From NCBI RefSeq assembly GCF_030551255.1, contig NZ_CP130630.1:11469001-11533000 (forward strand): a DNA stretch of 64,000 nt. The letters are read 5' to 3'. A program made the translations under genes and the position numbers. A model generated the notes under the pieces. It was not told the origin of the DNA and did no database searches. It saw only the letters and a program-made list of their open reading frames with translations. Source of the DNA: Streptomyces sp. NL15-2K. Lineage in GTDB: Bacteria > Actinomycetota > Actinomycetes > Streptomycetales > Streptomycetaceae. Position 1 is the first letter of the stretch. Every line of letters begins with the position of its first letter. Below, in pieces: positions 8,836 through 16,595 of this stretch.

Positions 8836-9671
8836 GGGTGGTTTCCCTTCGCGGCCGGGCGGGCCGGATCGGCGGACCAGGCGGACCAGGATCCGGGGAA
8901 GAGCACCGCCTCGAAACCGGCGATCTCCAGCGCGGCGATCTGGTGGGCGGCGGTCACGCCGGAGCCGCAGTACACGCCGATGCGCGCGGCCTCGGCGACG
9001 CCCTTCTCCTCGAACCGCTTGCGCAGCTCCTCGGGCGGCAGGAAGGTCCCGTCCGCCGCGAGGTTCTCGCCGGTCGGGGCGGAGACCGAGCCCGGGATGT
9101 GTCCCGCCCGCGAGTCCACCGGCTCCACCTCGCCCCGGTACCGCTCGGCGGCCCGCGAGTCCAACAGCAGCCCGGACGCGGCGAGTTCGGCGGCTCCGTC
9201 GGCGTCGGTGACCGGCAGCCCGCCCGCGCGCAGCACGACGTCGCCGGGCGGCGGGTCGGCCGGGATCCCGGACTCCAGCGGCAGCCCGGCAGCCCGCCAG
9301 GCGCCGAGTGCCCCGTCGAGGAGTGTCACCTCGGCGAGGCCCGCGTGGCGCAGCAGCCACCAGGCGCGGGCGGCGGCGGTGTTGCCCAAGTCGTCGTAGA
9401 CCACGATCGGTTGGCCCGCCCGCACACCCCACCGACGCGCCGCACCCTGCAAGTCGCCGATCCCGGGCAGGGGATGCCGGCCGCCCTCCGGGCTCGGCGG
9501 CGCGGCCAGTTCCGTATCGAGGTCGACGTGGACCGCGCCCGGGACGTGGCCCTCGGCGTAGTGGTCGCGGCCGTGCGGATCGCCCAGCGCCCAGCGGACG
9601 TCGAGCACAGCCGGGGGAGTGTCGGAGGCGAGCAGTTCGCGGTGCTCGGACACGGTGGTCGTCACGGTCAT
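8832..9671 (-). CDS. Two-domain sulfurtransferase, 3-mercaptopyruvate sulfurtransferase type
   Basis: The product has 279 aa and starts at ATG 9671, overlapping the hydrolase stop. Two rhodanese domains are visible: an inactive N-terminal one (about 10-130, AVLDVRWALGDPHGRDHY) and a catalytic C-terminal one. The active-site loop is CGSGVTA with the cysteine near residue 235. CG-S/T-GVT loops are associated with mercaptopyruvate sulfurtransferases, while thiosulfate sulfurtransferases usually have CRxGx(R/T). In this operon it probably handles sulfane sulfur or protects from persulfides released during sulfur assimilation. Confidence 0.88.
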   Translation of the reverse strand: MTVTTTVSEHRELLASDTPPAVLDVRWALGDPHGRDHYAEGHVPGAVHVDLDTELAAPPSPEGGRHPLPGIGDLQGAARRWGVRAGQPIVVYDDLGNTAAARAWWLLRHAGLAEVTLLDGALGAWRAAGLPLESGIPADPPPGDVVLRAGGLPVTDADGAAELAASGLLLDSRAAERYRGEVEPVDSRAGHIPGSVSAPTGENLAADGTFLPPEELRKRFEEKGVAEAARIGVYCGSGVTAAHQIAALEIAGFEAVLFPGSWSAWSADPARPAAKGNHP

Positions 9672-10372
9672 GCCAGGCCCTCCGCGATCGTGGGCAGGTC
9701 GGGGGACAGGCGCAGGCGCTCCAGGAAGAGCACGACGGTCGCGGCAGCCGTGCGGTGCGACGCGTCGTTGAGGACGTCGTGCCGGCCGCCGTCGAAGGTC
9801 ACCGTCCGGACGTGCGGGTGTCCCGCGTACGCGGTCAGGGCCTTTTCGACCGGGCTGACCGTGTCGTCCGTGCCGTGCAGGGCGAGCACCGGGACGCGCA
9901 CCAGGTCCAGGCTCGGATCGGGCAGGTCGGGCGTCTCGTCGAGCGCGCCGCGCCGGAAGTCCGGGTCGTGGGCGAGACGGGCCCGGTGCGTGGGGCAGGC
10001 GGTACGGGCCTGGAGCTCGATCTCCCAACTCCCGGAAGTCCAGGGGGCAGTGGGCAGGCCGGTCAGGATCAGTGCGTCGACCCCCGCGTCCTGCTCGGCG
10101 GCGAGACGGACGGCGTACCGCGCACCCGAGTCCGAACCGACCAGCACCTTCGGGCCGGGCAGCGACTCGTCGGCGAGCAGCTTCGCGGCCTCGTCGAGCA
10201 CGGACGGATCGGCGGACGGGTCGCCGAGGGCGCGGACCCGATAGGCGTCGAAGGCGAGCCGGCGGCCGAATCGCTCGTACACACCGCCGTGTTCACCCCG
10301 GCCGGCCAGCACGATCAGCGTGCCGCGCGCGGCGAGGCCTTCGGGTTCGTCCCAGGAGAAGGATGAGGGCAT
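9668..10372 (-). CDS. Alpha/beta-hydrolase, first gene of the sulfur operon
   Basis: The product has 234 aa from ATG 10372 with GGGAG upstream. It has the alpha/beta-hydrolase pattern: an early strand TLIVLAGRGEHGGVYERF, a nucleophile elbow VLVGSDSGARYAV (serine in GSDSG), an acid region VLALHGTDDTVSP, and a histidine in FDGGRHDVLND. Proteins like this are a regular first gene in streptomycete sulfonate operons. It may hydrolyse an ester or thioester before or after desulfonation. The substrate is not readable. A longer start nine codons upstream lacks a ribosome site. Confidence 0.82.
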   Translation of the reverse strand: MPSSFSWDEPEGLAARGTLIVLAGRGEHGGVYERFGRRLAFDAYRVRALGDPSADPSVLDEAAKLLADESLPGPKVLVGSDSGARYAVRLAAEQDAGVDALILTGLPTAPWTSGSWEIELQARTACPTHRARLAHDPDFRRGALDETPDLPDPSLDLVRVPVLALHGTDDTVSPVEKALTAYAGHPHVRTVTFDGGRHDVLNDASHRTAAATVVLFLERLRLSPDLPTIAEGLA

Positions 10373-10714
10373 GAGGGGGCAACTCCCGTATCTGGGCATA
10401 TATGGGCATGTCTGTGCAGGGGGATCTACACGGAGAAAGGCAGCCGAAAGCGACTGTCACGTGTCAGTGAAGAGAAGGCGCAATCGGCTCGGACTGAGCG
10501 GGGACGCCGGTGTGCGGCGGGAGATCAGCGACAGCGCGCGCTGCACGCCACGCCGAAGTCGATGACTCGGCGCTGCGTCAGAAGGGCAGCAAAAGCGGTC
10601 GCGTGCAACATGCGCCCATCATGACCGGCCCTCGCGGACCGCGTCCAACGACGATTCCGCATCGAAACCGATCAGGGATCGCGATCGGTCGACCGGACGG
10701 GCTACTGTCGCGGC
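10373..10714. promoter_or_regulatory. Divergent promoter region between sulfur operon and LysR gene
   Basis: This 342-bp gap holds no convincing gene. Close to the operon start there is a direct repeat TGGGCAT at 10393-10399 and 10403-10409, spaced exactly 10 bp apart (one helical turn), near a TATATG that could serve as the operon -10 on the minus strand. At the other end lies the 23-bp inverted repeat listed separately. The middle portion shows nothing I recognise. Confidence 0.5.
10667..10689. promoter_or_regulatory. Inverted repeat ACCGATC-N9-GATCGGT, candidate LysR operator
   Basis: The arms are perfect 7-bp inverted repeats with a 9-bp spacer, centred about 37 bp before the LysR start codon. 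LysR operators are usually interrupted dyads in the divergent intergenic region, and both position and form fit. The LysR gene appears leaderless, so this dyad would overlap its promoter and permit autorepression. The call is inferred from sequence and position. Confidence 0.5.
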
Positions 10715-11563
10715 ATGCCCCAACCGGTCCTCGACATCGTGGCCCTGCGCAGCCTGACCGCGATCGCCGACTGCGGCGGCTTCCACCGCGCCGCCCGGAC
10801 ACTGTCCCTGAGCCAGTCGGCGGTCAGCCAGCACGTCCGCAAACTGGAGAAAGCGCTGGGGAGGCCGGTCGTCGAACGCGAGGGACGCGGCACCCGGTTC
10901 ACCCCCGAGGGGCGGCTGCTGCTGGAACAGGCCCGGCGGATCCTCGCCGTGCACGACGAGGCCGTCCGCACCCTGACCGACCCGGACGGCGACACCGTCA
11001 CCGTCGGCTCCACCGAGCACGCCGCCGACCAGTTCCTGCCCAGGCTGACCGCCGCCGTCCAGGAGGTACGCCCCGGCTGCCGGGTCCGCTTCCGCATCGA
11101 CCGCTCCGCCCGCCTCGTCGAGGCCGTGGAGCGCGGCAGTGTCGACGTGGCGGTGTACGTCACGGAGGCCGCCGCCACCGAGGGCACACCCGTCGGCGGC
11201 CTCCCGCTCACCTGGCACGCCGTCCCCGGCTGGGAGGCACCCCCCGCACCGGCCCCCGTGCCCCTGGTCGCCATCGAGGATCCCTGCGCGATCCGCCGCC
11301 GGGCCATCGCGACCCTGGCCGCGCACGGGGTGCCCGCCACGGTCGTCGGAGACGCCGGTTACCTCGCGGGTGTCCTCGACATCGCCCGCACCGGCCAGGG
11401 CGTGGCCCTCCTCGCCGCCGTCGGACCGGCCCCCGACGGCCTGACCACCTGCGAGGGGCTGCCCGCGGTCACGCCGATCCCGATGAGCGCGCTGGCCCGT
11501 CCCGGCGCGGATCCGGCGACGGTCGAGGCCGCCTTCACCGCCGTGAGGGAACTGCTGCGCTGA
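10715..11563 (+). CDS. LysR-family regulator, likely controller of the divergent sulfur operon
   Basis: The product has 282 aa. The N-terminal helix-turn-helix reads ALRSLTAIADCGGFHRAART, then SLSQSAVSQHVRKLEKALGR. The effector domain begins near residue 90 (DTVTVGSTEHAADQFLP). A TACTGT box sits 8 bp before the ATG with no ribosome site, so the mRNA is probably leaderless. The divergent arrangement with a nine-gene organosulfur operon suggests a CysB/Cbl/SsuR-like role sensing sulfur status. That role is inferred from the neighbours and not from a specific binding-site motif. Confidence 0.85.
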   Translation: MPQPVLDIVALRSLTAIADCGGFHRAARTLSLSQSAVSQHVRKLEKALGRPVVEREGRGTRFTPEGRLLLEQARRILAVHDEAVRTLTDPDGDTVTVGSTEHAADQFLPRLTAAVQEVRPGCRVRFRIDRSARLVEAVERGSVDVAVYVTEAAATEGTPVGGLPLTWHAVPGWEAPPAPAPVPLVAIEDPCAIRRRAIATLAAHGVPATVVGDAGYLAGVLDIARTGQGVALLAAVGPAPDGLTTCEGLPAVTPIPMSALARPGADPATVEAAFTAVRELLR

Positions 11564-11569
11564 CGAGGG

Positions 11570-11956
11570 TCAGCCCAGCATCCGGGCCAGAACGTCACGC
11601 TGCAGCGGCAGCACCTCGGCGTGCAGGTCGCGGCCCTTGCGGGTCAGGGCCACCGATACGCCGCGCCGGTCCTCCACGCAGACGGAGCGCTCCACCAGGC
11701 CGTCCTTCTCCAGCCGGCCGATCAACCGGGACAGCGCGCTCTGGCTGAGATGCACCCGTCCGGCGAGGTTCTGCACCCGGCACTGGTCGCCCTCCTCGGG
11801 CGAGGCGGTGGCGAGGATGTCGAGCACTTCGAAGTCGCTCGCGCCCAGCCTGTGCGGATGCAGCACGCGGTCGATCTCGCACATCGTGCGCGCGTGCACG
11901 GACAGGATGTCCCGCCACTGTTCCTCGAGCCGGGTAGCGGCCGCGTTCACTGCCAT
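11570..11956 (-). CDS. MarR-family transcriptional regulator
   Basis: The product has 128 aa from ATG 11956. The winged-helix region includes NLAGRVHLSQSALSRLIGRL and the wing EDRRGVSVALTRKGRDL, matching the conserved MarR D-x-R-(x)-3-L-T-x-K-G pattern. A TAACAT box lies 7 bp before the ATG, so a leaderless start is preferred over an alternative ATG seven codons upstream. It is convergent with the LysR gene and probably represses itself or the glyoxalase-fold gene on the same strand about 50 bp upstream. Confidence 0.85.
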   Translation of the reverse strand: MAVNAAATRLEEQWRDILSVHARTMCEIDRVLHPHRLGASDFEVLDILATASPEEGDQCRVQNLAGRVHLSQSALSRLIGRLEKDGLVERSVCVEDRRGVSVALTRKGRDLHAEVLPLQRDVLARMLG

Positions 11957-12007
11957 ACACCCGATGTTAATGCGCATGCATGGAGATTCGGACAGGGGTG
12001 AAGCGGC

Positions 12008-12352
12008 TCAGGCGTCCTGGAGGAGCCCGACGAGGTTTCCGTCGGCGTCCTTCACGGAGGCGATCTGCCTGCCGCCGCCGACGTCCTGGACGTCCTGGAG
12101 CAGCTCGGCGCCCGCGTCGAGCAGGGCGGCGAGGCGGCCACGGATGTCGGAGACGTGCCAGTAGGGGACCGGGCCGGTCATGCCCTTGGCGTGCCCGTTG
12201 GGGTCGAGGCCGACGTCCTGGCCGGCGTCCTTGAAGCCGACGTAGTAGGGCTCGTCCGCGTAGGGCTCGACCTCCAGCAGGGCGCTGAACAGGGCCTTCG
12301 CCCGGGCGATGTCCTTGACGGGGTAGATGATCGTGGTGAGGCCGGCGGTCAT
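12008..12352 (-). CDS. VOC-superfamily (glyoxalase/bleomycin-resistance fold) protein
   Basis: The product has 114 aa with two beta-alpha-beta-beta-beta halves, beginning MTAGLTTIIYPVKDIARAKA and ending with VKDADGNLVGLLQD. These are the usual first-strand/helix and last-strand signatures of VOC proteins. The fold binds a divalent metal in enzymes, or ligands directly in resistance proteins. The substrate cannot be predicted. It is separated from the downstream MarR gene by about 50 bp on the same strand and may be controlled by it. Confidence 0.8.
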   Translation of the reverse strand: MTAGLTTIIYPVKDIARAKALFSALLEVEPYADEPYYVGFKDAGQDVGLDPNGHAKGMTGPVPYWHVSDIRGRLAALLDAGAELLQDVQDVGGGRQIASVKDADGNLVGLLQDA

Positions 12353-12781
12353 GGCGTGCTCCTGAGATGAGACGGTGTCGGTGGTTTCACGCTAGGCCGG
12401 GAGGCGGGTAACCGCTTCTTCGATCCTGACCGGTTGCCGTGGACGTGACCCGCGAGCGCCCGCTGGAAGTGGGCACACGTAGCCAGGCCCTCATCGGCTG
12501 TGGCGGGGGAGGTGCCGCCGCCGAGCCGACTGTGCGTGGCGTCACGGCCGTGGGTGTGTGGAGCCGGACGAGCCGATGGTCGCGATCGCCCGGGCGTCGG
12601 CGGATGCTCAGTGCGTCCTCGTGCCGGGGGTGGGCCGTCATGGCGTCCGCTGTGGCGGGGGAGGTGCCGCCGCCGAGCCGACTGTGGACCGGGACACAAG
12701 CAGCGCGCCCACGCGTGACAGGACCTGCTGATCCCGGCCGTCCCGATGTTCCTGGCATCGGCCATCAGCCGCCTTGAAGCG
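12353..12781. other. Gene-free gap containing a duplicated 38-bp sequence
   Basis: No ORF in this 429-bp gap resembles a real gene. An exact 38-bp direct repeat lies at 12497-12534 and 12649-12686 (152 bp apart). Its core reads GTGGCGGGGGAGGTGCCGCC. The repeat is G-rich on the plus strand and gives PPPSR-type peptides in several frames, which looks non-coding. It could be a decayed gene duplication or a small repeat element. Confidence 0.5.
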
Positions 12782-13807
12782 CTACGCCGACTCCCGCTTC
12801 ACCAGCTCCGTCGGCAGGATCACCGCCGCCGGATCCTCGCCGCCGATCTGGGCCAGCAGCACCCGGACCATCTCCGCGCTGATGCGGTCCCAGGGCTGCC
12901 GGATGGTGGTCAGCTCGGGGCGGGCGGCCAGTGCGGCCGGCGAGTCGTCGAAGCCGCCCACCGCCACGTCCTCGGGTACCCGCCGTCCGGCCCGCTCCAG
13001 CGCCGTCAGCACGCCCTGCGCCATCAGGTCGGAGGCGACGAACACGGCGTCCATGTCGGGGGTCCGGGCGAGCAGCCGTTCGGCGCCCGCCTCACCGCTG
13101 GCCCGGCTGTAGTCGCCGGAGACGATCAGCCGTTCGTCGATCTCGACACCCGCCTCCGTGAGCACCTCCTTGTAGCCGGCGAGGCGCTCGACACCGCCCG
13201 GGGTGTCCAGCGGGCCCGTGACCACGCCGACGCGGTGGCGGCCCAGCGACAGCAGATGGCGCACCATGTCGCGGGCGCCGTCCCGGTCGTCGGCCGCCAC
13301 GTAGCTCACCCGGGAACCGAGCCCGATCGGCTTGCCGCACGCGACCAGCGGCACGCCCGCCTCGCGCAGTTCCTCGGCGATGGGATCCCCGAAGTGGCTG
13401 GAGACCAGCAGCACGCCATCTACGTGACCTGCGGTGATGTACCGCGTGATGCGCCGACGCTCGTCCTCGGTGCCGGCCAGCATCAGCAGCAGCGGGATGT
13501 CGTGCGCGGCCAGTGCCTGGGTGCAGCCGCGCAGCAGGACGTTGAAGTTCGGGTCCTCGAAGAACCGCTCCTGCGGCTCCGTCAGCAGGAAGCCGATCGA
13601 GTCGGACCGCCCGGTGATCAGGGAACGGGCGTGCCGGTTGACGACGTACCCCGTCTTGCGGATGGCGGCGTTGACCGCCTCCTGGGCGGCGGGGCTGACG
13701 TAATGCCCGCCGTTGAGCACGCGTGAGACGGTGCCGCGGGAGACCCCGGCCTCCCGCGCCACGTCGTGGATCGTCGGCGGTCTACGCCGGCCCCCCGCAC
13801 TGTTCAT
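12782..13807 (-). CDS. LacI-family transcriptional repressor of the galactosidase gene
   Basis: The product has 341 aa. The LacI helix-turn-helix and hinge occupy residues 10-65 (TIHDVAREAGVSRGTVSRVL, then the hinge NRHARSLITGRSDSIGFLLT). A periplasmic-binding-like sensor domain follows (VDGVLLVSSHFGD, VGGFDDSPAALAARPELTTI). It is divergent from the GH42 beta-galactosidase, the standard regulator/target layout, so its inducer is probably a galactoside. There is no strong ribosome site; a TTAAAG box close to the ATG suggests a short or absent leader. Confidence 0.9.
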   Translation of the reverse strand: MNSAGGRRRPPTIHDVAREAGVSRGTVSRVLNGGHYVSPAAQEAVNAAIRKTGYVVNRHARSLITGRSDSIGFLLTEPQERFFEDPNFNVLLRGCTQALAAHDIPLLLMLAGTEDERRRITRYITAGHVDGVLLVSSHFGDPIAEELREAGVPLVACGKPIGLGSRVSYVAADDRDGARDMVRHLLSLGRHRVGVVTGPLDTPGGVERLAGYKEVLTEAGVEIDERLIVSGDYSRASGEAGAERLLARTPDMDAVFVASDLMAQGVLTALERAGRRVPEDVAVGGFDDSPAALAARPELTTIRQPWDRISAEMVRVLLAQIGGEDPAAVILPTELVKRESA

Positions 13808-13882
13808 GGTCAGACTTTAAGGCCCCGGAGCGCGGAGCGACGCCGTCAGAACCGCCCGATGGCGCCCGGTGACGTCGGTTCG

Positions 13883-13898
13883 CTGTGATCGTGCACAG
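13883..13898. promoter_or_regulatory. Dyad CTGTG-ATCGTG-CACAG, candidate LacI-repressor site
   Basis: A 16-bp sequence with perfect 5-bp arms lies between the divergent LacI and GH42 genes, about 20 bp upstream of the GH42 -35 box. It could serve the LacI repressor for autoregulation. The GTG-N6-GNCAC form of Streptomyces Crp sites is only partly met. Assignment is by position. Confidence 0.35.
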
Positions 13899-13918
13899 TA
13901 GACCCTCCTTCGCCGTAC

Positions 13919-13948
13919 TTGGCAAGGGTCACCCTCGTACGGTTATCT
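13919..13948 (+). promoter_or_regulatory. Sigma70-type promoter of the GH42 gene with internal dyad
   Basis: A -35 TTGGCA (13919-13924) and a -10 TTATCT (13943-13948) are separated by 18 bp. Directly after the -35 box lies AGGGT-C-ACCCT (13925-13935), a perfect dyad inside the spacer. A repressor bound there would block RNA polymerase, making it the best candidate operator for the LacI protein. Inferred from sequence only. Confidence 0.5.
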
Positions 13949-14021
13949 TGGGCTCGCGCCGTCGAGAACTATGTGTGCACGTTCCCATCACGTTCCCATC
14001 CATCTGTCAGCGGGAGAGACC

Positions 14022-16043
14022 ATGCCGGAGACCGCCCCCAGGGGCCTCACCAGGCTCGCCTTCGGCGGGGACTACAACCCGGAGCAGTGGCCCGAGAGCG
14101 TCTGGCAGGAGGACGTGCGGCTGATGCGCGAGGCCGGCGTCACCATGGTGAGCGTCGGGATCTTCTCCTGGGCGCTGCTGGAGCCCTCGCCCGGCGCGTA
14201 CGACTTCGGCTGGCTGGACCGCCTCCTCGACCTGCTCCACGAGAACGGCGTCCGCGTCGACCTCGGCACCCCCACGGTCGTACCCCCAGCCTGGTTCTAC
14301 CGCGCACACCCCGACGCGCTGCCCATGACGGCCGACGGCGTCCGCCTCGCCTTCGGCTCGCGCGGCGCCATCTGCCACAGCAACGCCGACTACCGCGCCG
14401 CCGCGGCGAACATCACCACCCGGCTCGCCGAGCGGTACGCCGGCCACCCGGCCCTGGCGATGTGGCACGTGCACAACGAGTACGGCATCCCCGTCTCCGC
14501 CTGCTACTGCGACTCCTGCGCCGCCCACTTCCGCCGCTGGCTGGCCACGACGTACGCAACCGTCGACGCGGTCAACGAGGCCTGGGGCACCGCCTTCTGG
14601 GGCCAGCGCTACGCCGGCTTCGAGGAGATCACCCCGCCGCGCACGGCGCCCACCGTCGGCAACCCGGGCCAGGCACTGGACTACAAGCGGTTCGCCGACG
14701 CCACCATGCGCGAGAACTTCCGTATGGAGCGGGACATCCTGCACCGCCTCGCACCCGGCATCCCCGTCACGACCAACTTCATGACCGCGCTCAGCCAGTG
14801 CGACTCCGTCGACTACTGGGCCTGGGGCCGCGAGGTCGACCTCGTCACCAACGACCACTACCTGATCACCGACGGCCGCCGCACCCACGTCAACCTCGCC
14901 ATGGCCGCCGACCTCACCCGCTCGGTCGCGGGCGGCGCCCCCTGGCTCCTGCTCGAACACTCCACCTCGGGCATCAACTGGCAGCCCCGCAACCCCGCCA
15001 AGGCCCCCGGCCAGATGGCCCGCAACTCCCTCGCGCACGTGGCGCGCGGCTCCGAGGGCGCCATGTTCTTCCAGTGGCGGCAGTCGCGGCGCGGCGCCGA
15101 GAAGTTCCACTCCGCGATGGTGCCGCACGGCGGTACGGACACCCGTGTCTGGCGCGAAGTGGTCGAACTGGGCGCCTCGCTCGACTCGCTGAGCACGATC
15201 CGCGGCACCCGCACCACCGCCGACGTGGCCGTCCTGTGGGACTGGCACTCCTGGTGGGCGCAGAACCTCCAGTGGCGCCCCAGCGAGGCCCACGACCCGC
15301 GCGAGCGCGCCGACGCCTTCTACGAGGCCCTCTACGACCGCCACCTCACCGTCGACTTCGCCCATCCGGAAGCCGACTTGTCGAGGTATCCCCTTGTCGT
15401 CGTCCCCGCGCTGTACCTCATGACTCAGGCGGCCGGCCGCAACATCGAGGAGTACGTCGAGAACGGCGGAACCCTCGTCGTCTCGTACTTCTCCGGAATC
15501 GTCGACGAGCACGACGCCGTGCACGAGGGCGCCTACCCGGGGACACTGCGGGACGTGCTGGGCCTGACCGTCGAGGAGTTCTCGCCGCTGCTCCAGGACC
15601 AGTCGGTGCGCCTCACCGGCCCCGACGGCTCGGAGCTCACCGGTGACGTGTGGACCGAGTTCGTGGTGCCGCGCGGCGCCGAGACCGTGTGGACGTACGC
15701 CGACGGCCTGACCGCCGGCCACCCCGCCGTCACCCGGCACCACCTCGGTGAGGGCACCTCCTGGTACGTCTCCACGCGCCTCGACGCCCAGGGCCTCGAT
15801 GCGCTGCTGGGCTGGGCGGTCGAGGACGCCGGGATCAGCGCGCGCGCCGACCTGCCCCGGGACGTCGAAGTGGTGCGCCGGACCGGCGAGTCGGGCACGT
15901 ACCTGTTCGCGATCAACCACACCGCGTCGGAGGTCAAGGTGCCGCTGGAAGCGGACGGCACCGAGCTGCTGACCGGGGAACGCGCCGCCGGCCGCCTGTC
16001 CCTCCCGGCGGGTGCCGTCCGCGTCGTACGACTCGACGGCTGA
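14022..16043 (+). CDS. Glycoside hydrolase family 42 beta-galactosidase
   Basis: The product has 673 aa starting MPETAPRGLTRLAFGGDYNP, with GGGAGA upstream. GH42 enzymes hydrolyse terminal beta-galactosides with retention of configuration. The acid/base glutamate is in WHVHNEYGIPV near residue 157, and the nucleophile glutamate in PWLLLEHSTSGINW near 313. A cysteine group CYCDSCAAHF near 167 matches the zinc-binding cluster of many GH42 proteins. The central beta-galactosidase trimerisation region and a C-terminal beta domain follow. No signal peptide is visible, so it acts in the cytoplasm. A hairpin terminator follows. Confidence 0.93.
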   Translation: MPETAPRGLTRLAFGGDYNPEQWPESVWQEDVRLMREAGVTMVSVGIFSWALLEPSPGAYDFGWLDRLLDLLHENGVRVDLGTPTVVPPAWFYRAHPDALPMTADGVRLAFGSRGAICHSNADYRAAAANITTRLAERYAGHPALAMWHVHNEYGIPVSACYCDSCAAHFRRWLATTYATVDAVNEAWGTAFWGQRYAGFEEITPPRTAPTVGNPGQALDYKRFADATMRENFRMERDILHRLAPGIPVTTNFMTALSQCDSVDYWAWGREVDLVTNDHYLITDGRRTHVNLAMAADLTRSVAGGAPWLLLEHSTSGINWQPRNPAKAPGQMARNSLAHVARGSEGAMFFQWRQSRRGAEKFHSAMVPHGGTDTRVWREVVELGASLDSLSTIRGTRTTADVAVLWDWHSWWAQNLQWRPSEAHDPRERADAFYEALYDRHLTVDFAHPEADLSRYPLVVVPALYLMTQAAGRNIEEYVENGGTLVVSYFSGIVDEHDAVHEGAYPGTLRDVLGLTVEEFSPLLQDQSVRLTGPDGSELTGDVWTEFVVPRGAETVWTYADGLTAGHPAVTRHHLGEGTSWYVSTRLDAQGLDALLGWAVEDAGISARADLPRDVEVVRRTGESGTYLFAINHTASEVKVPLEADGTELLTGERAAGRLSLPAGAVRVVRLDG

Positions 16044-16050
16044 ACCGACT

Positions 16051-16091
16051 CCCCTCCGCCCGTGCGAGCGCACGAGCCGCGGGCGGAGGGG
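16051..16091 (+). terminator. Strong hairpin terminator after GH42 gene
   Basis: Arms CCCCTCCGCCCG (16051-16062) and CGGGCGGAGGGG (16080-16091) form a perfect 12-bp stem with a 17-nt loop starting 8 bp after the stop. The following CTCTTCCTC is only weakly T-rich, as is usual for GC-rich actinomycete terminators. Confidence 0.7.
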
Positions 16092-16243
16092 CTCTTCCTC
16101 GCCCTGGCCGGCCTGTATGGCGAACTGATGTGCCCCACAAGGGAGTTCGGTACCGGACAAGGTTATGGAGTTCCGGGCGTGGTGGCTTCGAGTGCGGGAC
16201 AGTGGGAAGACGCGCTACGAGGAGCTCGGACGGAGGGGACGAG

Positions 16244-16531
16244 ATGCTGAGGACTCCGACCGGCGCGAGGCGCCTGGACATCCTTGACTGGCTGAAGGAC
16301 CCGGCCGCGCACTTCCCGCCGCAGCGGCACGGCGACCTGGTGGAGGACGGCGTGACCGCGGCCGCCGTCGCCCAGAAGCTCGGAGTGCGCCGCGCCGTCG
16401 CCGAGACCCACCTCGACCTGCTCGCGGACCTCGGCCTGCTGCGCACCAGGAGAATCCGGCGGCGCACGCACTACCGGCGCGACGAGGTACGGATCGCTGA
16501 GGTGGCACGCATGTTCGAGAAGGGTTGGTAG
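16244..16531 (+). CDS. Small winged-helix (ArsR-like) DNA-binding protein
   Basis: The product has 95 aa from ATG 16244, with GGAGGGG 8 bp upstream. It reads RRLDILDWLKDPAAHFPPQ, then DGVTAAAVAQKLGVRRAVAE and THLDLLADLGLLRTRRIRRR. This is the helix-helix-wing pattern of small ArsR-type regulators lacking obvious metal-binding cysteines. Similar streptomycete proteins are annotated as helix-turn-helix or ArsR family. It is followed 64 bp later by a beta-propeller protein on the same strand, with which it may be co-transcribed. Confidence 0.75.
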   Translation: MLRTPTGARRLDILDWLKDPAAHFPPQRHGDLVEDGVTAAAVAQKLGVRRAVAETHLDLLADLGLLRTRRIRRRTHYRRDEVRIAEVARMFEKGW

Positions 16532-16595
16532 AGGTCTCTCCGGACGGGTACACCTGCGAGGACGAGCCCTCTCCGACCGTGAAGGCAAGGCGCAC

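Noticed and set aside
10381..10410. TGGGCAT direct repeat as a proven activator site
   Set aside because: The 10-bp spacing is suggestive, but the repeat is short and no -35/-10 pair with correct spacing could be fixed on the minus strand.
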